A DNA stretch of 64,000 nt from Eubacterium sp. (GTDB lineage: Bacteria > Bacillota > Clostridia > Lachnospirales > Lachnospiraceae): positions 1 to 64,000 of the forward strand of contig JAFZRN010000017.1 in assembly GCA_017619835.1 (NCBI GenBank), in the 5' to 3' direction. Positions 1 through 8,044 of the stretch are shown here, piece after piece (position 1 is the first letter of the stretch; the number at the start of each line of letters is the position of its first letter). Below the pieces are notes generated by a model. It had not been told where the DNA came from and ran no database searches. It saw nothing but the letters and a program-made list of their open reading frames with translations. A program made the position numbers and the translations under genes.

Positions 1-723
1 AAAGAAGTAACAAAGGTATATGTTAATAAGACAGATAAAATCCTTCATCTGACCATAGAAAAAGAAGGCGATATCGAAACGATAGATACTACCGAAGGTC
101 ATCCGTTCTACGTAGAAGGAAAAGGATGGGTCAGAGCAGGAACTTTACAAGAAGGCGATATCTTAACATCAGAGACTGGCACTGCTGTTGTGGTATCAAA
201 GCAAACTGAAAGCCTGTCTGTTCCTAAAATAATATACAACCTTGAAGTGGCAGATAATCATACATATTTTGTATCAGAAGAAAAAGTGCTGGTGCATAAT
301 AGCGGAAATAGTGGTTGTAGTGTTGAAACAAGTGCGGATTCTGAGGGTGGAAGTGGTTCAGAAAACATATCAACTCCTAATTCTGGTCAAGGTTTTTCTC
401 CAAATGGTTATAATCCTCAACCGGGAGAAAGAACATTGGATGGATACGTAAAAAATCATGCTAGTCCAGAAATATCATTACATACAGATTCAGCAGGATT
501 TAATAATAACAATGGTAATGTTGGTGGAGATTTTAAACGATTTGGTGCAGAATCGCATGGTGGAGTTTCGCCTCATGTACATCAACCTCAAAGAAATGTA
601 GCTCCTAATGGAAATATATATGGAACTGTAGGAACAAAGACAGCTAATGGAGGGGTTACATTGCCCTCAAGAAAAGATGTAAAACAGTTATATGAATATT
701 TAACAAATGGCAAATATCACTAG
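1..723 (+). CDS. Polymorphic toxin, 3' part: pretoxin-HINT domain plus C-terminal toxin domain (5' truncated by window)
   Basis: The reading frame is open from base 1, so the gene starts outside the window; 240 codons are visible. Residues 1-100 look like the end of a Hint (intein-like, autoproteolytic) domain: EGHPFYVEGKGWVRAG is the typical Hint core and the block closes with ADNHTYFVSEEKVLVHN, the usual junction before a toxin tail. A Ser/Gly-rich linker follows, then about 95 residues with FGAESHGG, SPHVHQPQRN and a C-terminal KDVKQLYEYL. This resembles the family called polymorphic toxin type 24, from memory and not verified. The next gene begins 15 bp downstream and is the likely immunity gene. 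In this class the Hint domain releases the tail in the target cell. The architecture is well supported; the enzymatic activity is not. Confidence 0.8.
   Translation, partial: KEVTKVYVNKTDKILHLTIEKEGDIETIDTTEGHPFYVEGKGWVRAGTLQEGDILTSETGTAVVVSKQTESLSVPKIIYNLEVADNHTYFVSEEKVLVHNSGNSGCSVETSADSEGGSGSENISTPNSGQGFSPNGYNPQPGERTLDGYVKNHASPEISLHTDSAGFNNNNGNVGGDFKRFGAESHGGVSPHVHQPQRNVAPNGNIYGTVGTKTANGGVTLPSRKDVKQLYEYLTNGKYH
247..354 (+). repeat. HINT-end repeat, copy 1
   Basis: About 105 bp encoding ADNHTYFVSEEKVLVHNSG and the start of the linker. It is nearly identical in DNA to 2054-2158. Such a conserved stretch is where tail cassettes are exchanged by homologous recombination in polymorphic-toxin loci. 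Confidence 0.75.
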
Positions 724-738
724 GAGGAATATTGATTA

Positions 739-1014
739 ATGAGTGGACAAATGGATTTTTTTAATGAACTAAAAGTAATACAAGATGTTGTTGTAAATAT
801 CATGCTTTCAAAAGAAAACAAATATACTGATACGGAAGATTTATTGATTGATACAACATATGAAACCATATATAAGCTTTTAGAATTAATGGATGGGTAT
901 GGTATTAATCATAAAAAATATGAAGTTAAAGATATAATTACCGATGAGATAATAAATAAGACGGTTAGTATTCATAATATGTGTGAAGACACTTTATCAC
1001 ACACTGATTTATAG
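739..1014 (+). CDS. Putative immunity protein, 91 aa
   Basis: Small acidic protein (91 aa) with a strong AGGAGG-like site (723-728) upstream of ATG 739. It lies directly behind the toxin tail, the standard position of a cognate immunity gene. It is predicted cytoplasmic and mostly helical (KLLELMDGYG, residues rich in I/L/K/E), with no signal peptide or membrane segment. I do not recognise a named immunity family. Function is inferred from position only. Confidence 0.6.
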   Translation: MSGQMDFFNELKVIQDVVVNIMLSKENKYTDTEDLLIDTTYETIYKLLELMDGYGINHKKYEVKDIITDEIINKTVSIHNMCEDTLSHTDL

Positions 1015-1044
1015 ATATTATAAGAGTTTATTCTCTATGTATGA

Positions 1045-1464
1045 TACAACGAAATTCATATTCAGAAGTCTGTAACTCTAAAACACTCTGTTAAGACCAG
1101 CTATGGAAAGTCAAGTGTAAGTTTTGGATATCAGGGTGGAAGAAAGACTGTATCTGTTGACTATAATGGTTCGAGTTCATCTGTCTATAGAGGAGGAAAT
1201 GATTTTACAATCAAACCTAATGAAGTAAAAATATATACTACTACAGGCAATGTAAAAACAACCCATGGTGTATCAATTAATGTAAACCCAAATAATGTTT
1301 CTCAATTTGGTGGTGCATATAAGATTGAAAGTATTCCAGAAGGATTAAAAATAGTTCAAAGAGGGGCTAAACTTGAACATTTTGAGATTGTCCCAGGATA
1401 TGAAATGCCATTAGAAGAATTCCAGAATCTACTAAACCAAATAGTAATATCGGGACCACATTAG
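1045..1464 (+). pseudogene. Orphan toxin-tail fragment, no start codon
   Basis: Open frame of 139 codons ending TAG 1462-1464. It has no in-frame ATG near its 5' end and is bounded by an in-frame TGA at 1042-1044. The upper part is Ser/Gly/Val-rich (SYGKSSVSFGYQGG). The C-terminal part (AYKIESIPEGLKIVQRGAKL, HFEIVPGYEMPLEEFQ) has the look of a compact toxin tail. It is followed 10 bp later by a small gene with a good ribosome site, the arrangement of a displaced toxin tail that kept its immunity gene. The fragment cannot be expressed alone and probably serves as a recombination donor or is decaying. Confidence 0.6.
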
Positions 1465-1474
1465 GAGGTGACAC

Positions 1475-1768
1475 ATGAGTTATAAAATTTTATATGAAGA
1501 TAATACAGAAATAGCAGAATATGAAGCAGTTAATAAAGGATATAGAAACGATGTTATAGTTATCATAGATAATAGGAAATATAAATTATATATTACTGAT
1601 ATGATTAGATTACATCAGGATTTTGATTCGGAAATTGATGATTATGGTATTTATCAAAACGAACCCAATACTATTATAGTTAAAGAGGTAAGTAAACATG
1701 AAATAGACAAGACAATTAATTATCTCATAAAAGAAGGCTTTTTTGACAAACTTGGATGTAGTGTGTAA
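1475..1768 (+). CDS. Putative immunity protein, 97 aa
   Basis: Start ATG 1475 is preceded by GGAGGTG (1464-1470). The 97-aa product is acidic, with alternating beta and helical segments (DVIVIIDNRKYKLYI, then KHEIDKTINYLIKEGFF), and no export signal. It lies just after an orphan toxin tail, so an immunity role is inferred; the family was not recognised. Confidence 0.55.
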   Translation: MSYKILYEDNTEIAEYEAVNKGYRNDVIVIIDNRKYKLYITDMIRLHQDFDSEIDDYGIYQNEPNTIIVKEVSKHEIDKTINYLIKEGFFDKLGCSV

Positions 1769-1996
1769 ATAATTTATGATTGTCAATACCTTAGCACCAC
1801 CAATTGCTTACCACTCAAATCCAACCAACTAAATTCTACCACCATCATGAACCCGAATCGACTCTCAGCTGTGCCGATTAACTTGATGAGGGTGAGGAAG
1901 AAAAGTTTGATAAGTAGTAAACGATAAAAAGACATATACCTGACCCCGTTACGATGCGTTATATTATCATAACGGGGTTAGTTGTTACATATGTAA
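1769..1996. other. Gene-free stretch between toxin-tail cassettes
   Basis: About 230 bp without a credible ORF. It holds one inverted repeat (ACCCCGTTA 1943-1951 with TAACGGGGT 1970-1978, 18-nt loop) that might act as a weak terminator, although no clear T-run follows it. Confidence 0.4.
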
Positions 1997-2434
1997 GAAA
2001 GTCACACTGACATAACATATTCCTATGAAGGCTATGGAATCCTGTTAGAAAAAGTTGCAGATAATCATACATATTATGTATCAGAAGAAAAAGTGCTGGT
2101 GCATAATAGTGGAAATGGTTGTAATGTTGAAACAGGTACAGATGCCGAAGGTGGAAATGACATTGATTTTAGTAAACGAAATACACCAGATCAAGATGCT
2201 TTAATTCAGTTAAGCAAAGAAGCAAAAAAATATGGGGGAACAACATATGAAGATGCCACAATCTTAATTGATTGGGCTAAAGAATATAAAGTTGATTATC
2301 ATGATATAGAAATGCACCCCAATAGACCAGGGGCAGCTAGTAATGTTCCGCATTTTCATATTGGAAAAACAGGACATATACCAATTATTGGAAATATTCC
2401 AGCATGGCTTAAGGAGTTGATTTATGATTATTAA
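1997..2434 (+). pseudogene. Orphan toxin-tail cassette with HINT end
   Basis: The frame opens after a TAA at 1994. It encodes a short remnant (ITYSYEGYGILLEK), then the HINT end ADNHTYYVSEEKVLVHNSG, then a roughly 90-residue tail starting DIDFSKRNTPDQDAL. The only in-frame ATG is 2093, inside the HINT end and without a ribosome site, so this is a 5'-truncated cassette and not a normal gene. The tail has TYEDATILIDWAKEY, EMHPNRPG and VPHFHIGKTGHIPI. The conserved His residues suggest a nuclease-like active site and recall the type-37 polymorphic toxin tail (memory only). It overlaps the next gene by 11 bp, as toxin and immunity genes often do. Confidence 0.65.
2054..2158 (+). repeat. HINT-end repeat, copy 2
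   Basis: Near-identical to 247-354 through the codons for ADNHTY.VSEEKVLVHNSG and continuing into the linker (GCNVETGTDAEGG against GCSVETSADSEGG). This shared segment would allow the downstream tail to replace the tail of the complete gene. Confidence 0.75.
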
Positions 2435-2723
2435 TTGTTTTTATGATGAAGATATGAGATATGCCGATATAATCTATCTTCCGGATTTAGGGTTTAGTAT
2501 TGATGATTTAAAAGAAGATTTCTTCAAATGGATGTTCAATAAAAATATTGACCATAAATACTGGATTATCGTAGATGGTGAAAAGAAAGCATGTAAGTAT
2601 GGGGTGGATGCCTTTATAGACTGGTTTAATAATACTTATTTACCTGATAATAAAGATAAGGCATATATTATTTATGAGAATACTGAAAAATGGGATGAGA
2701 AGGATAAGATTTTGGTCTTTTAA
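2424..2723 (+). CDS. Putative immunity protein, 99 aa
   Basis: ATG 2424 overlaps the end of the toxin-tail cassette (its stop is at 2432-2434), giving translational coupling; an AAGGAG site lies at 2410-2415. The 99-aa product is acidic and rich in aromatic residues (DFFKWMFNKNIDHKYW, DAFIDWFNNTY), with no export signal. Immunity is inferred from the overlap with the tail; the family is not recognised. Confidence 0.6.
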   Translation: MIINCFYDEDMRYADIIYLPDLGFSIDDLKEDFFKWMFNKNIDHKYWIIVDGEKKACKYGVDAFIDWFNNTYLPDNKDKAYIIYENTEKWDEKDKILVF

Positions 2724-2834
2724 AAGATGGACTGCGGTGAAATAGTGACACCCCTTTTGTTATACCATATGGGTATAGAAAAGGTTTGTTCAATATTCAA
2801 CGAATTCCAAAATGATTCTGGTCTTTTATGAGAA

Positions 2835-2861
2835 AACCCCGGGACGTTTAGTCCCGGGGTT
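2835..2861. terminator. Strong hairpin, bidirectional terminator
   Basis: AACCCCGGGAC / GTCCCGGGGTT, an 11-bp GC-rich stem with a 5-nt loop between the toxin region and the minus-strand glycerate kinase. A-rich sequence on the 5' side and T-rich sequence on the 3' side fit use from both directions. Confidence 0.75.
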
Positions 2862-2895
2862 GGCTTTAGTTATATATATTTGATGTGATATCAGT

Positions 2896-4071
2896 TTATA
2901 AGACTCCCATACGCTTCAGCAGTCTGAATATCTGCTCGCTGGTTGCTGCTATGTTCATCTTGGCGGTTGTCGGGTCCATAGCTTCGTTTATCGTACATGG
3001 GCGCCTGATTATAGGAAAATATGCATCCACATCAGGAAGCCTGTCACCATCAAAGCCTGCCGATACGGAGCCTGCAAGGGCTATTACCGGCTTTTTGAAT
3101 ACCTTGGCTATATGGGCTATACCTATGGGGGCTTTACCCATCAGAGTCTGCTCATCCAGCTTTCCCTCGCCTGTGACAACCAGATCTGCGTCACTCAGGT
3201 ATTTCTTTATATTTGTTTCTTCCATAACGATCTTGTTGCCGGATTCAAGAGTACCTCCGAGGAAGTACATGAAGGCAAATCCAAGTCCGCCGGCGGCACC
3301 GCAGCCAGGATAATCGGGATTGATGAAAGCATGGAGTGCCTCGGAAGCAGTATTCACATATTCCGCCATCCACTGATCCATTATATCTATCTCGGAATCA
3401 AAGAGTCCTTTCTGTGGTCCGAAGATACGGCTTGCGCCATTTTCTCCGCAGAGAGGATTCTGTACGTCACAGGCTACCCTGAAACGGCATTCCGAAACCA
3501 GCGGATTGATATTCTCAAAGGATATCGCCTTTATGAATTCCAGATCACCGCCGGTCAGATAACCGTTGTCTCCTACAAGGAGTTTGTTTCTTTCATCATA
3601 GAATGATGTGCCGAGTGCCTGGAGCATTCCGATACCCGCATCATTTGTGGAGCTTCCGCCGAGACCGATGATAAAGCTTCTACAGCCCATGGAGATGGCG
3701 TGATCGATCATCTCGCCTACTCCATAGGTTGTTGTCTTTATCGGATCTCTGTCGATATCATTTACAAGAGTGAGGCCGCATGCGGCCGATACTTCTATAA
3801 TGGCTGTCTTGCCTGTTTCATCCGAAGATGGGATGATTCCATACCTTGCTTTGACTTTCTTACCGAGAGGGCCGGTTACATCGATATCCTGAAAGTCGCC
3901 GCCCAGCCCCGTGGTTATGGCCTGAACGGTTCCTTCGCCTCCGTCGGCAAGAGGTCTTACCTCATATTCGGCATCCGGAAAGGCACGCTTTAACCCTTCT
4001 GCAGCGGCAGCACCGCATTCGAGAGATGAAAGACATCCTTTCATGGAATCTATTGCAAAAACAACCTTCAT
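2896..4071 (-). CDS. Glycerate kinase (GlxK/GarK family)
   Basis: The 391-aa protein phosphorylates D-glycerate, feeding 2- or 3-phosphoglycerate into glycolysis. It starts MKVVFAIDSMKGCLSS, the family N-terminus, followed by RPLADGGEGT (residues about 40-50), IIGLGGSSTNDAGIGML (about 135-151), the Gly-rich GCGAAGGLGFA and the C-terminal VVTGEGKLDEQT. The length fits the family (about 375-390). The start codon lies 12 bp behind the upstream permease on the minus strand, so the two are probably co-transcribed. The 2- versus 3-phosphorylating type cannot be told from sequence. Confidence 0.93.
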   Translation of the reverse strand: MKVVFAIDSMKGCLSSLECGAAAAEGLKRAFPDAEYEVRPLADGGEGTVQAITTGLGGDFQDIDVTGPLGKKVKARYGIIPSSDETGKTAIIEVSAACGLTLVNDIDRDPIKTTTYGVGEMIDHAISMGCRSFIIGLGGSSTNDAGIGMLQALGTSFYDERNKLLVGDNGYLTGGDLEFIKAISFENINPLVSECRFRVACDVQNPLCGENGASRIFGPQKGLFDSEIDIMDQWMAEYVNTASEALHAFINPDYPGCGAAGGLGFAFMYFLGGTLESGNKIVMEETNIKKYLSDADLVVTGEGKLDEQTLMGKAPIGIAHIAKVFKKPVIALAGSVSAGFDGDRLPDVDAYFPIIRRPCTINEAMDPTTAKMNIAATSEQIFRLLKRMGVL

Positions 4072-4083
4072 TTTGAAATCTCC

Positions 4084-5451
4084 TTACTGGAAATTGGTGA
4101 TAAGAGCTACGATTCTTAAAGCAAAGAGTACAAAGATTACCCACATAACAGGGTTAACATCCTTAGCCTTGCCTGTGCAGACTTTAAGGAGTACCCAGCT
4201 GATGATACCAAACATGATACCATTTGCGATTGAATATGTAAGAGGCATCATAAGTGCTGCCATATATGCGCTTGCTGTATCAGCTACATCGCCTTCGAAC
4301 TTGATCTTAGCTGCGCTTGAGAACATGAGCATACCTACATAGATAAGTGCAGGAGCTGTAGCGAAGCTCGGGATCGCAAGGAAGATCGGGCTGAGAATGA
4401 TAGCGATGATGAAGAGGATACCGGTTGTAAGAGATGTAAGACCGGTCTTTCCGCCTTCGGCAACACCGGCACTTGACTCTACGAAACTTGTTACTGTAGA
4501 AGTACCAAGACAAGCACCTACTGTAGTACCGATAGCATCTGCCATGAATACCTTTCCTGCTCTCGGAAGTTTACCTTCCTCGTCGAGGAGACCTGCCTTG
4601 TCGGCAACACCGACAACTGTTCCGACTGTATCGAAAAGGTCAACGAACAGGAAACTGAATACGATTGCTATAAACTGAATGAGATGTGAGCCGGCCCATG
4701 CGAAGTTAAACTTGAAAGCTGTATTTGAGATACCGCCCAGGTTAAGTCCGCCTGCGAAGCTCGGGATAAGGCTGTAAACGCCTGCTTCCGGATCAACCTG
4801 ATACCAGCCGATGCCCTGAGCGATCATGCCGAGGATCCAGGTTGCGATAATACCTATAAGAACGCTTCCCTTAACATTATAGTGGCTGAGAGCAACTATG
4901 ATAAGGAAACCGATAAGTGCTAGAACAACGTTCGGAGAAGCGAAGCTTCCGAGTGCAACTGTTGTGGAAGCATCAGGAACTACGATGTTAGCTCCTACAA
5001 GTCCGATAAGGGCTATGAAAAGACCGATACCTGTTGTGATACCGAACTTAAGATTTGAGGGGATACCATTGATAATAGCTTCCCTGAACTTAAAGAGTGA
5101 AAGAAGGATAAAGATGATACCTTCTACAAGTACTGCTGTAAGTGCAACAGTGAATGCATTTGCATCTCCGCCGAGTTCACCGAGACATACGGTGAATGCA
5201 AAGTATGCATTGAGTCCCATACCGGCACTGAGTGCGATAGGATAGTTTGCCAGAAATGCCATTACGAATGTAGCAACTGCAGATGCGATAGCTGTTGCAA
5301 GGAATACACCATTTGCATCCATGACATTTCCAAGGATGTTCGGATTGACTGCAAGGATGTAAGCCATAGCGAGGAATGTAGTGATTCCGGCGATGATCTC
5401 AGTCTTGACGTCAGTACCGTGTTCCTTAAGTTTGAACATTTTCTCTAACAT
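4084..5451 (-). CDS. NCS2/AzgA-type purine permease
   Basis: The 455-aa polytopic membrane protein takes up purine bases (adenine, guanine or hypoxanthine) by proton symport. It opens with FKLKEHGTDVKTEIIAGITT, then GMGLNAYFAFTVC, FVDLFDTVGTVVGVADKAG and GTSTVTSFVESSAGVAEGGK, all AzgA/PbuG hallmarks; about 12-14 membrane segments are visible. It heads a minus-strand unit with glycerate kinase. A clear promoter is present upstream. No purine-riboswitch fold was found in the roughly 110-bp leader; only a CCGCCTTGGCGG palindrome (5482-5493) lies there. Confidence 0.92.
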   Translation of the reverse strand: MLEKMFKLKEHGTDVKTEIIAGITTFLAMAYILAVNPNILGNVMDANGVFLATAIASAVATFVMAFLANYPIALSAGMGLNAYFAFTVCLGELGGDANAFTVALTAVLVEGIIFILLSLFKFREAIINGIPSNLKFGITTGIGLFIALIGLVGANIVVPDASTTVALGSFASPNVVLALIGFLIIVALSHYNVKGSVLIGIIATWILGMIAQGIGWYQVDPEAGVYSLIPSFAGGLNLGGISNTAFKFNFAWAGSHLIQFIAIVFSFLFVDLFDTVGTVVGVADKAGLLDEEGKLPRAGKVFMADAIGTTVGACLGTSTVTSFVESSAGVAEGGKTGLTSLTTGILFIIAIILSPIFLAIPSFATAPALIYVGMLMFSSAAKIKFEGDVADTASAYMAALMMPLTYSIANGIMFGIISWVLLKVCTGKAKDVNPVMWVIFVLFALRIVALITNFQ

Positions 5452-5513
5452 GAAAAGTCCCTCCCCTTTGATTTATTTTTTCCGCCTTGGCGGATGTTTT
5501 TAACCACTTTTTT

Positions 5514-5542
5514 ATTATAATGTAAATGCCTCAAAATGTGAA
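5514..5542 (-). promoter_or_regulatory. Promoter of the purine permease unit
   Basis: On the minus strand: TTCACA, 17-bp spacer, TATAAT. The -10 box is perfect and spacing ideal. Confidence 0.7.
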
Positions 5543-5631
5543 CCACAAATTATGGAATTACTTGACTTTATAGCGTATTTATGCAATTATAAATGCATTC
5601 TTTTTTATTATTTATTAATGAGGGAAAAGAC

Positions 5632-6330
5632 ATGTTTCTGAGTAGTACCGTGCTGTTCGGTTTATCGGAAAGTTTTGAAAAATGTTTTATCAGAGAAGAC
5701 AGATATAAGCTCCTTTTAAGCGGAATCGGAGTTACGGTCAAAGTAACACTGCTTGCCGCAGCAATGGGGCTTGTTATTGGTTTTCTTATTGCGCTATGTA
5801 ATCTTTCCAGGAAGAAGGGGCTTAATGTCATTGGAAAGGTTTATACGGATGTGATCCGTGGAACACCATCGGTTACACAGCTGATGATAATCTACTTTGT
5901 AGTATTTGCCACAGTAAACTGGCCGAAATGGATAATCGCTGCGATAGCATTTTCCATTAACTCGGGTGCGTATGTTTCGGAGATCATCCGTGCGGGAATT
6001 CTTTCCATTGATAAGGGGCAGACGGAAGCAGGACGTTCTCTCGGACTCAGCAAATCGCAGACCATGATGAATATCATCATTCCGCAGGCGGTCAAGAATA
6101 TCTTCCCGGCTATGTGTAATGAGTTCATAACACTGATTAAGGAGACTGCTATCGTAGGATACGTTGGACTCGTTGATATACAGAAGGCCGGTGACTTTAT
6201 TAAGAGTGCTACTTACGAAGCATTTACGCCGCTCATTGCAACGGCTATCATATATTTTGTGATCATTAAGGGTCTCACACTGATTCTCGGAAAAGTAGAA
6301 AAGAAGCTGAGACAATCCGATCAGAGATAG
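5632..6330 (+). CDS. Polar amino-acid ABC transporter permease
   Basis: Membrane subunit of a PAAT-family importer (HisM/GlnP type). I chose ATG 5632 (232 aa) because GAGGG at 5620-5624 precedes it at good spacing; an upstream in-frame ATG at 5593 lacks a ribosome site. Features: membrane segments starting at [20 protein letters not shown], and the EAA loop [20 protein letters not shown] that docks the ATPase. It is the first gene of a permease-ATPase-binding protein operon. Confidence 0.93.
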   Translation: MFLSSTVLFGLSESFEKCFIREDRYKLLLSGIGVTVKVTLLAAAMGLVIGFLIALCNLSRKKGLNVIGKVYTDVIRGTPSVTQLMIIYFVVFATVNWPKWIIAAIAFSINSGAYVSEIIRAGILSIDKGQTEAGRSLGLSKSQTMMNIIIPQAVKNIFPAMCNEFITLIKETAIVGYVGLVDIQKAGDFIKSATYEAFTPLIATAIIYFVIIKGLTLILGKVEKKLRQSDQR

Positions 6331-6338
6331 GTAAAAAT

Positions 6339-7061
6339 ATGATTAAAGTAAACGATCTTCACAAGAGCTTCAATAACATTGAGGTTCTGAAGGGAATAAC
6401 AGAACATATAGATGATGGCGAGGTAGTTGTTGTTATCGGTCCCTCCGGTTCCGGTAAGAGCACATTCTTAAGATGCATCAATCTCTTAGAGGAGCCGACC
6501 TCCGGTGAGGTATGGGTTGATGAGGAGCAGATAAACGGAGAGGGTGTGAATGTTAATCAGATCCGTGCGAAGATGGGAATGGTGTTCCAGCATTTTAATC
6601 TTTTTCCGCATCTTACCGTCAGAAAAAATATAACCCTTGCTCCGGTCAAGCTTAAGAAGATGACCAAAGAGGAAGCTGATAAGAAGGCTGACGAGCTTCT
6701 CAAGATAGTTGGTCTTGAGGATAAGGCAAATGTTTATCCGAAGCAGCTTTCCGGCGGCCAGCAGCAGCGTATAGCTATCGCGCGTTCGCTTGCTATGGAG
6801 CCTGAGATAATGCTTTTCGACGAGCCGACTTCAGCGCTCGATCCCGAGATGGTAGGAGAGGTTCTGGATGTTATGAAGAATCTTGCCAAGAGCGGAATGA
6901 CGATGATCGTTGTCACTCATGAGATGGGCTTTGCAAGAGAGGTTGGAAGCAGGATACTCTTCATGGATGAAGGGGAGATAATAGAACAGGGTACTCCTTC
7001 GGATATCTTTGATAATCCTCAAAGTGACCGTACCCGTGAGTTTTTAAGTAAAGTTCTTTAA
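6339..7061 (+). CDS. Polar amino-acid ABC transporter ATPase (GlnQ-like)
   Basis: The 240-aa nucleotide-binding subunit energises the importer. Walker [10 protein letters not shown] (residues about 33-41), Q-loop [11 protein letters not shown], signature LSGGQQQR, Walker [13 protein letters not shown] and the switch His in VVTHEMGFA are all present. It begins 8 bp after the permease stop and is followed 30 bp later by the binding protein. Substrate specificity is not evident. Confidence 0.95.
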   Translation: MIKVNDLHKSFNNIEVLKGITEHIDDGEVVVVIGPSGSGKSTFLRCINLLEEPTSGEVWVDEEQINGEGVNVNQIRAKMGMVFQHFNLFPHLTVRKNITLAPVKLKKMTKEEADKKADELLKIVGLEDKANVYPKQLSGGQQQRIAIARSLAMEPEIMLFDEPTSALDPEMVGEVLDVMKNLAKSGMTMIVVTHEMGFAREVGSRILFMDEGEIIEQGTPSDIFDNPQSDRTREFLSKVL

Positions 7062-7091
7062 TTAATTATTTAATATAAAGGAGAGATTAGT

Positions 7092-7904
7092 ATGAAAGCA
7101 TTTAAGAAATTAGTAGCACTTGGTTTAGTTGCAGCATTTTCATTATCACTTGTTGCATGTGGTGCCCAGAAGGGTGAATCACTTGAAGGTGAGACAGGCT
7201 CCAAAGGTGAGACTATCACTTTCGGAACAAACGCTGAGTTTCCTCCGTTTGAGTATGTAACAGGTTCAGGAGTAATCGATCAGTATGATGGTATCGATAT
7301 GGCTATCGCCAAGAAGATCGGTGAGGACGTTGGTAAGGATGTTGCAATCAACAACATGGAGTTCGATTCACTTCTTCTTGCACTTCAGAATGGTCAGGTT
7401 GATGCTGTTATCGCAGGTATGACGATCACAGATGAGAGAAAAGAATCAGTTGATTTCTCAGTACCTTACTATACAGCAACACAGGTTATGATCGTTAAGG
7501 AAGATTCGGATATCAAGAAGGCTTCCGATATGGCTGATAAGAAGATCGTTGTTGTTCAGGGCTACACAGGCGAGACATGTGTTCAGGATCTCGGATATAA
7601 ATACGAAGCATTCAAGAAGGGTTCTGAGACAATCCTTGAGCTTCTCAACGGAAAGTGTGATGTTGTAGTTATCGACTCAGCTACAGCTGAGAAGTATGTT
7701 GGCGACAACGAAGGTCTTAAGATCGTTGAAGATAATGAAGCATTTGAAGCTGAGGAATATGGTATTGCCGTAAAGAAGGGCAACACAGAGCTCCTCAACC
7801 AGATCAACGATTCGATCAAGAAGATGCTTGATAACGGAACAGTATCAGAGATTTCCGCTCAGTATCTTGATGCTGATACAACCTCTGAGGAAGAGGCTGA
7901 ATAA
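7092..7904 (+). CDS. Amino-acid ABC transporter substrate-binding lipoprotein
   Basis: 270 aa, family-3 solute-binding protein (SBP_bac_3). A signal peptide ends in the lipobox LVAC (Cys about 23), so the protein is anchored outside the membrane. Motifs: GTNAEFPPFEYV, YDGIDMAIAKKIG, LLLALQNGQVDAVIAGMTIT and ERKESVDFSVPYY, the typical ligand-pocket region. It has a strong ribosome site (AAAGGAGAG). It closes the transporter operon and is followed by a terminator. Confidence 0.95.
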   Translation: MKAFKKLVALGLVAAFSLSLVACGAQKGESLEGETGSKGETITFGTNAEFPPFEYVTGSGVIDQYDGIDMAIAKKIGEDVGKDVAINNMEFDSLLLALQNGQVDAVIAGMTITDERKESVDFSVPYYTATQVMIVKEDSDIKKASDMADKKIVVVQGYTGETCVQDLGYKYEAFKKGSETILELLNGKCDVVVIDSATAEKYVGDNEGLKIVEDNEAFEAEEYGIAVKKGNTELLNQINDSIKKMLDNGTVSEISAQYLDADTTSEEEAE

Positions 7905-7930
7905 GTCGGATATATAATACGTTAGTAAGA

Positions 7931-7958
7931 TGCCCCGATGAATCAACTCACCGGGGCA
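7931..7958 (+). terminator. Terminator of the amino-acid transporter operon
   Basis: TGCCCCG ... CGGGGCA stem with a 14-nt loop, followed by TTTTG. Confidence 0.75.
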
Positions 7959-7961
7959 TTT

Positions 7962-8020
7962 TGTAACACTTTTGTAATGGGGCCAGGCCCCATTACAGGC
8001 CCCATTACAAAAGTGTTACA
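7962..8020. repeat. Long perfect palindrome (REP/MITE-like)
   Basis: A 23-bp perfect inverted repeat: arm 7962-7984 (TGTAACACTTTTGTAATGGG, then GCC) pairs with 7998-8020. The 13-nt spacer itself repeats 12 nt of the right arm (GGCCCCATTACA). The unit sits between an operon terminator and the next gene, without a coding frame. It may be a dispersed repetitive element or a second terminator. Confidence 0.75.
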
Positions 8021-8044
8021 TTTTGGAGTTCGGGGGTGGATGAT

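Noticed and set aside
1943..1978. Attachment site or strong terminator between toxin cassettes
   Set aside because: 9-bp stem with an 18-nt loop, no T-run and no partner copy in the window; left as a weak hairpin.
2885..5451. Plus-strand ORFs opposite the glycerate kinase and permease genes
   Set aside because: They lack ribosome sites and recognisable motifs and lie entirely within well-supported minus-strand genes.
5452..5631. Purine riboswitch upstream of the purine permease
   Set aside because: The leader has only a short CCGCC/GGCGG hairpin; no three-way junction or conserved loop sequences of the purine aptamer were found.
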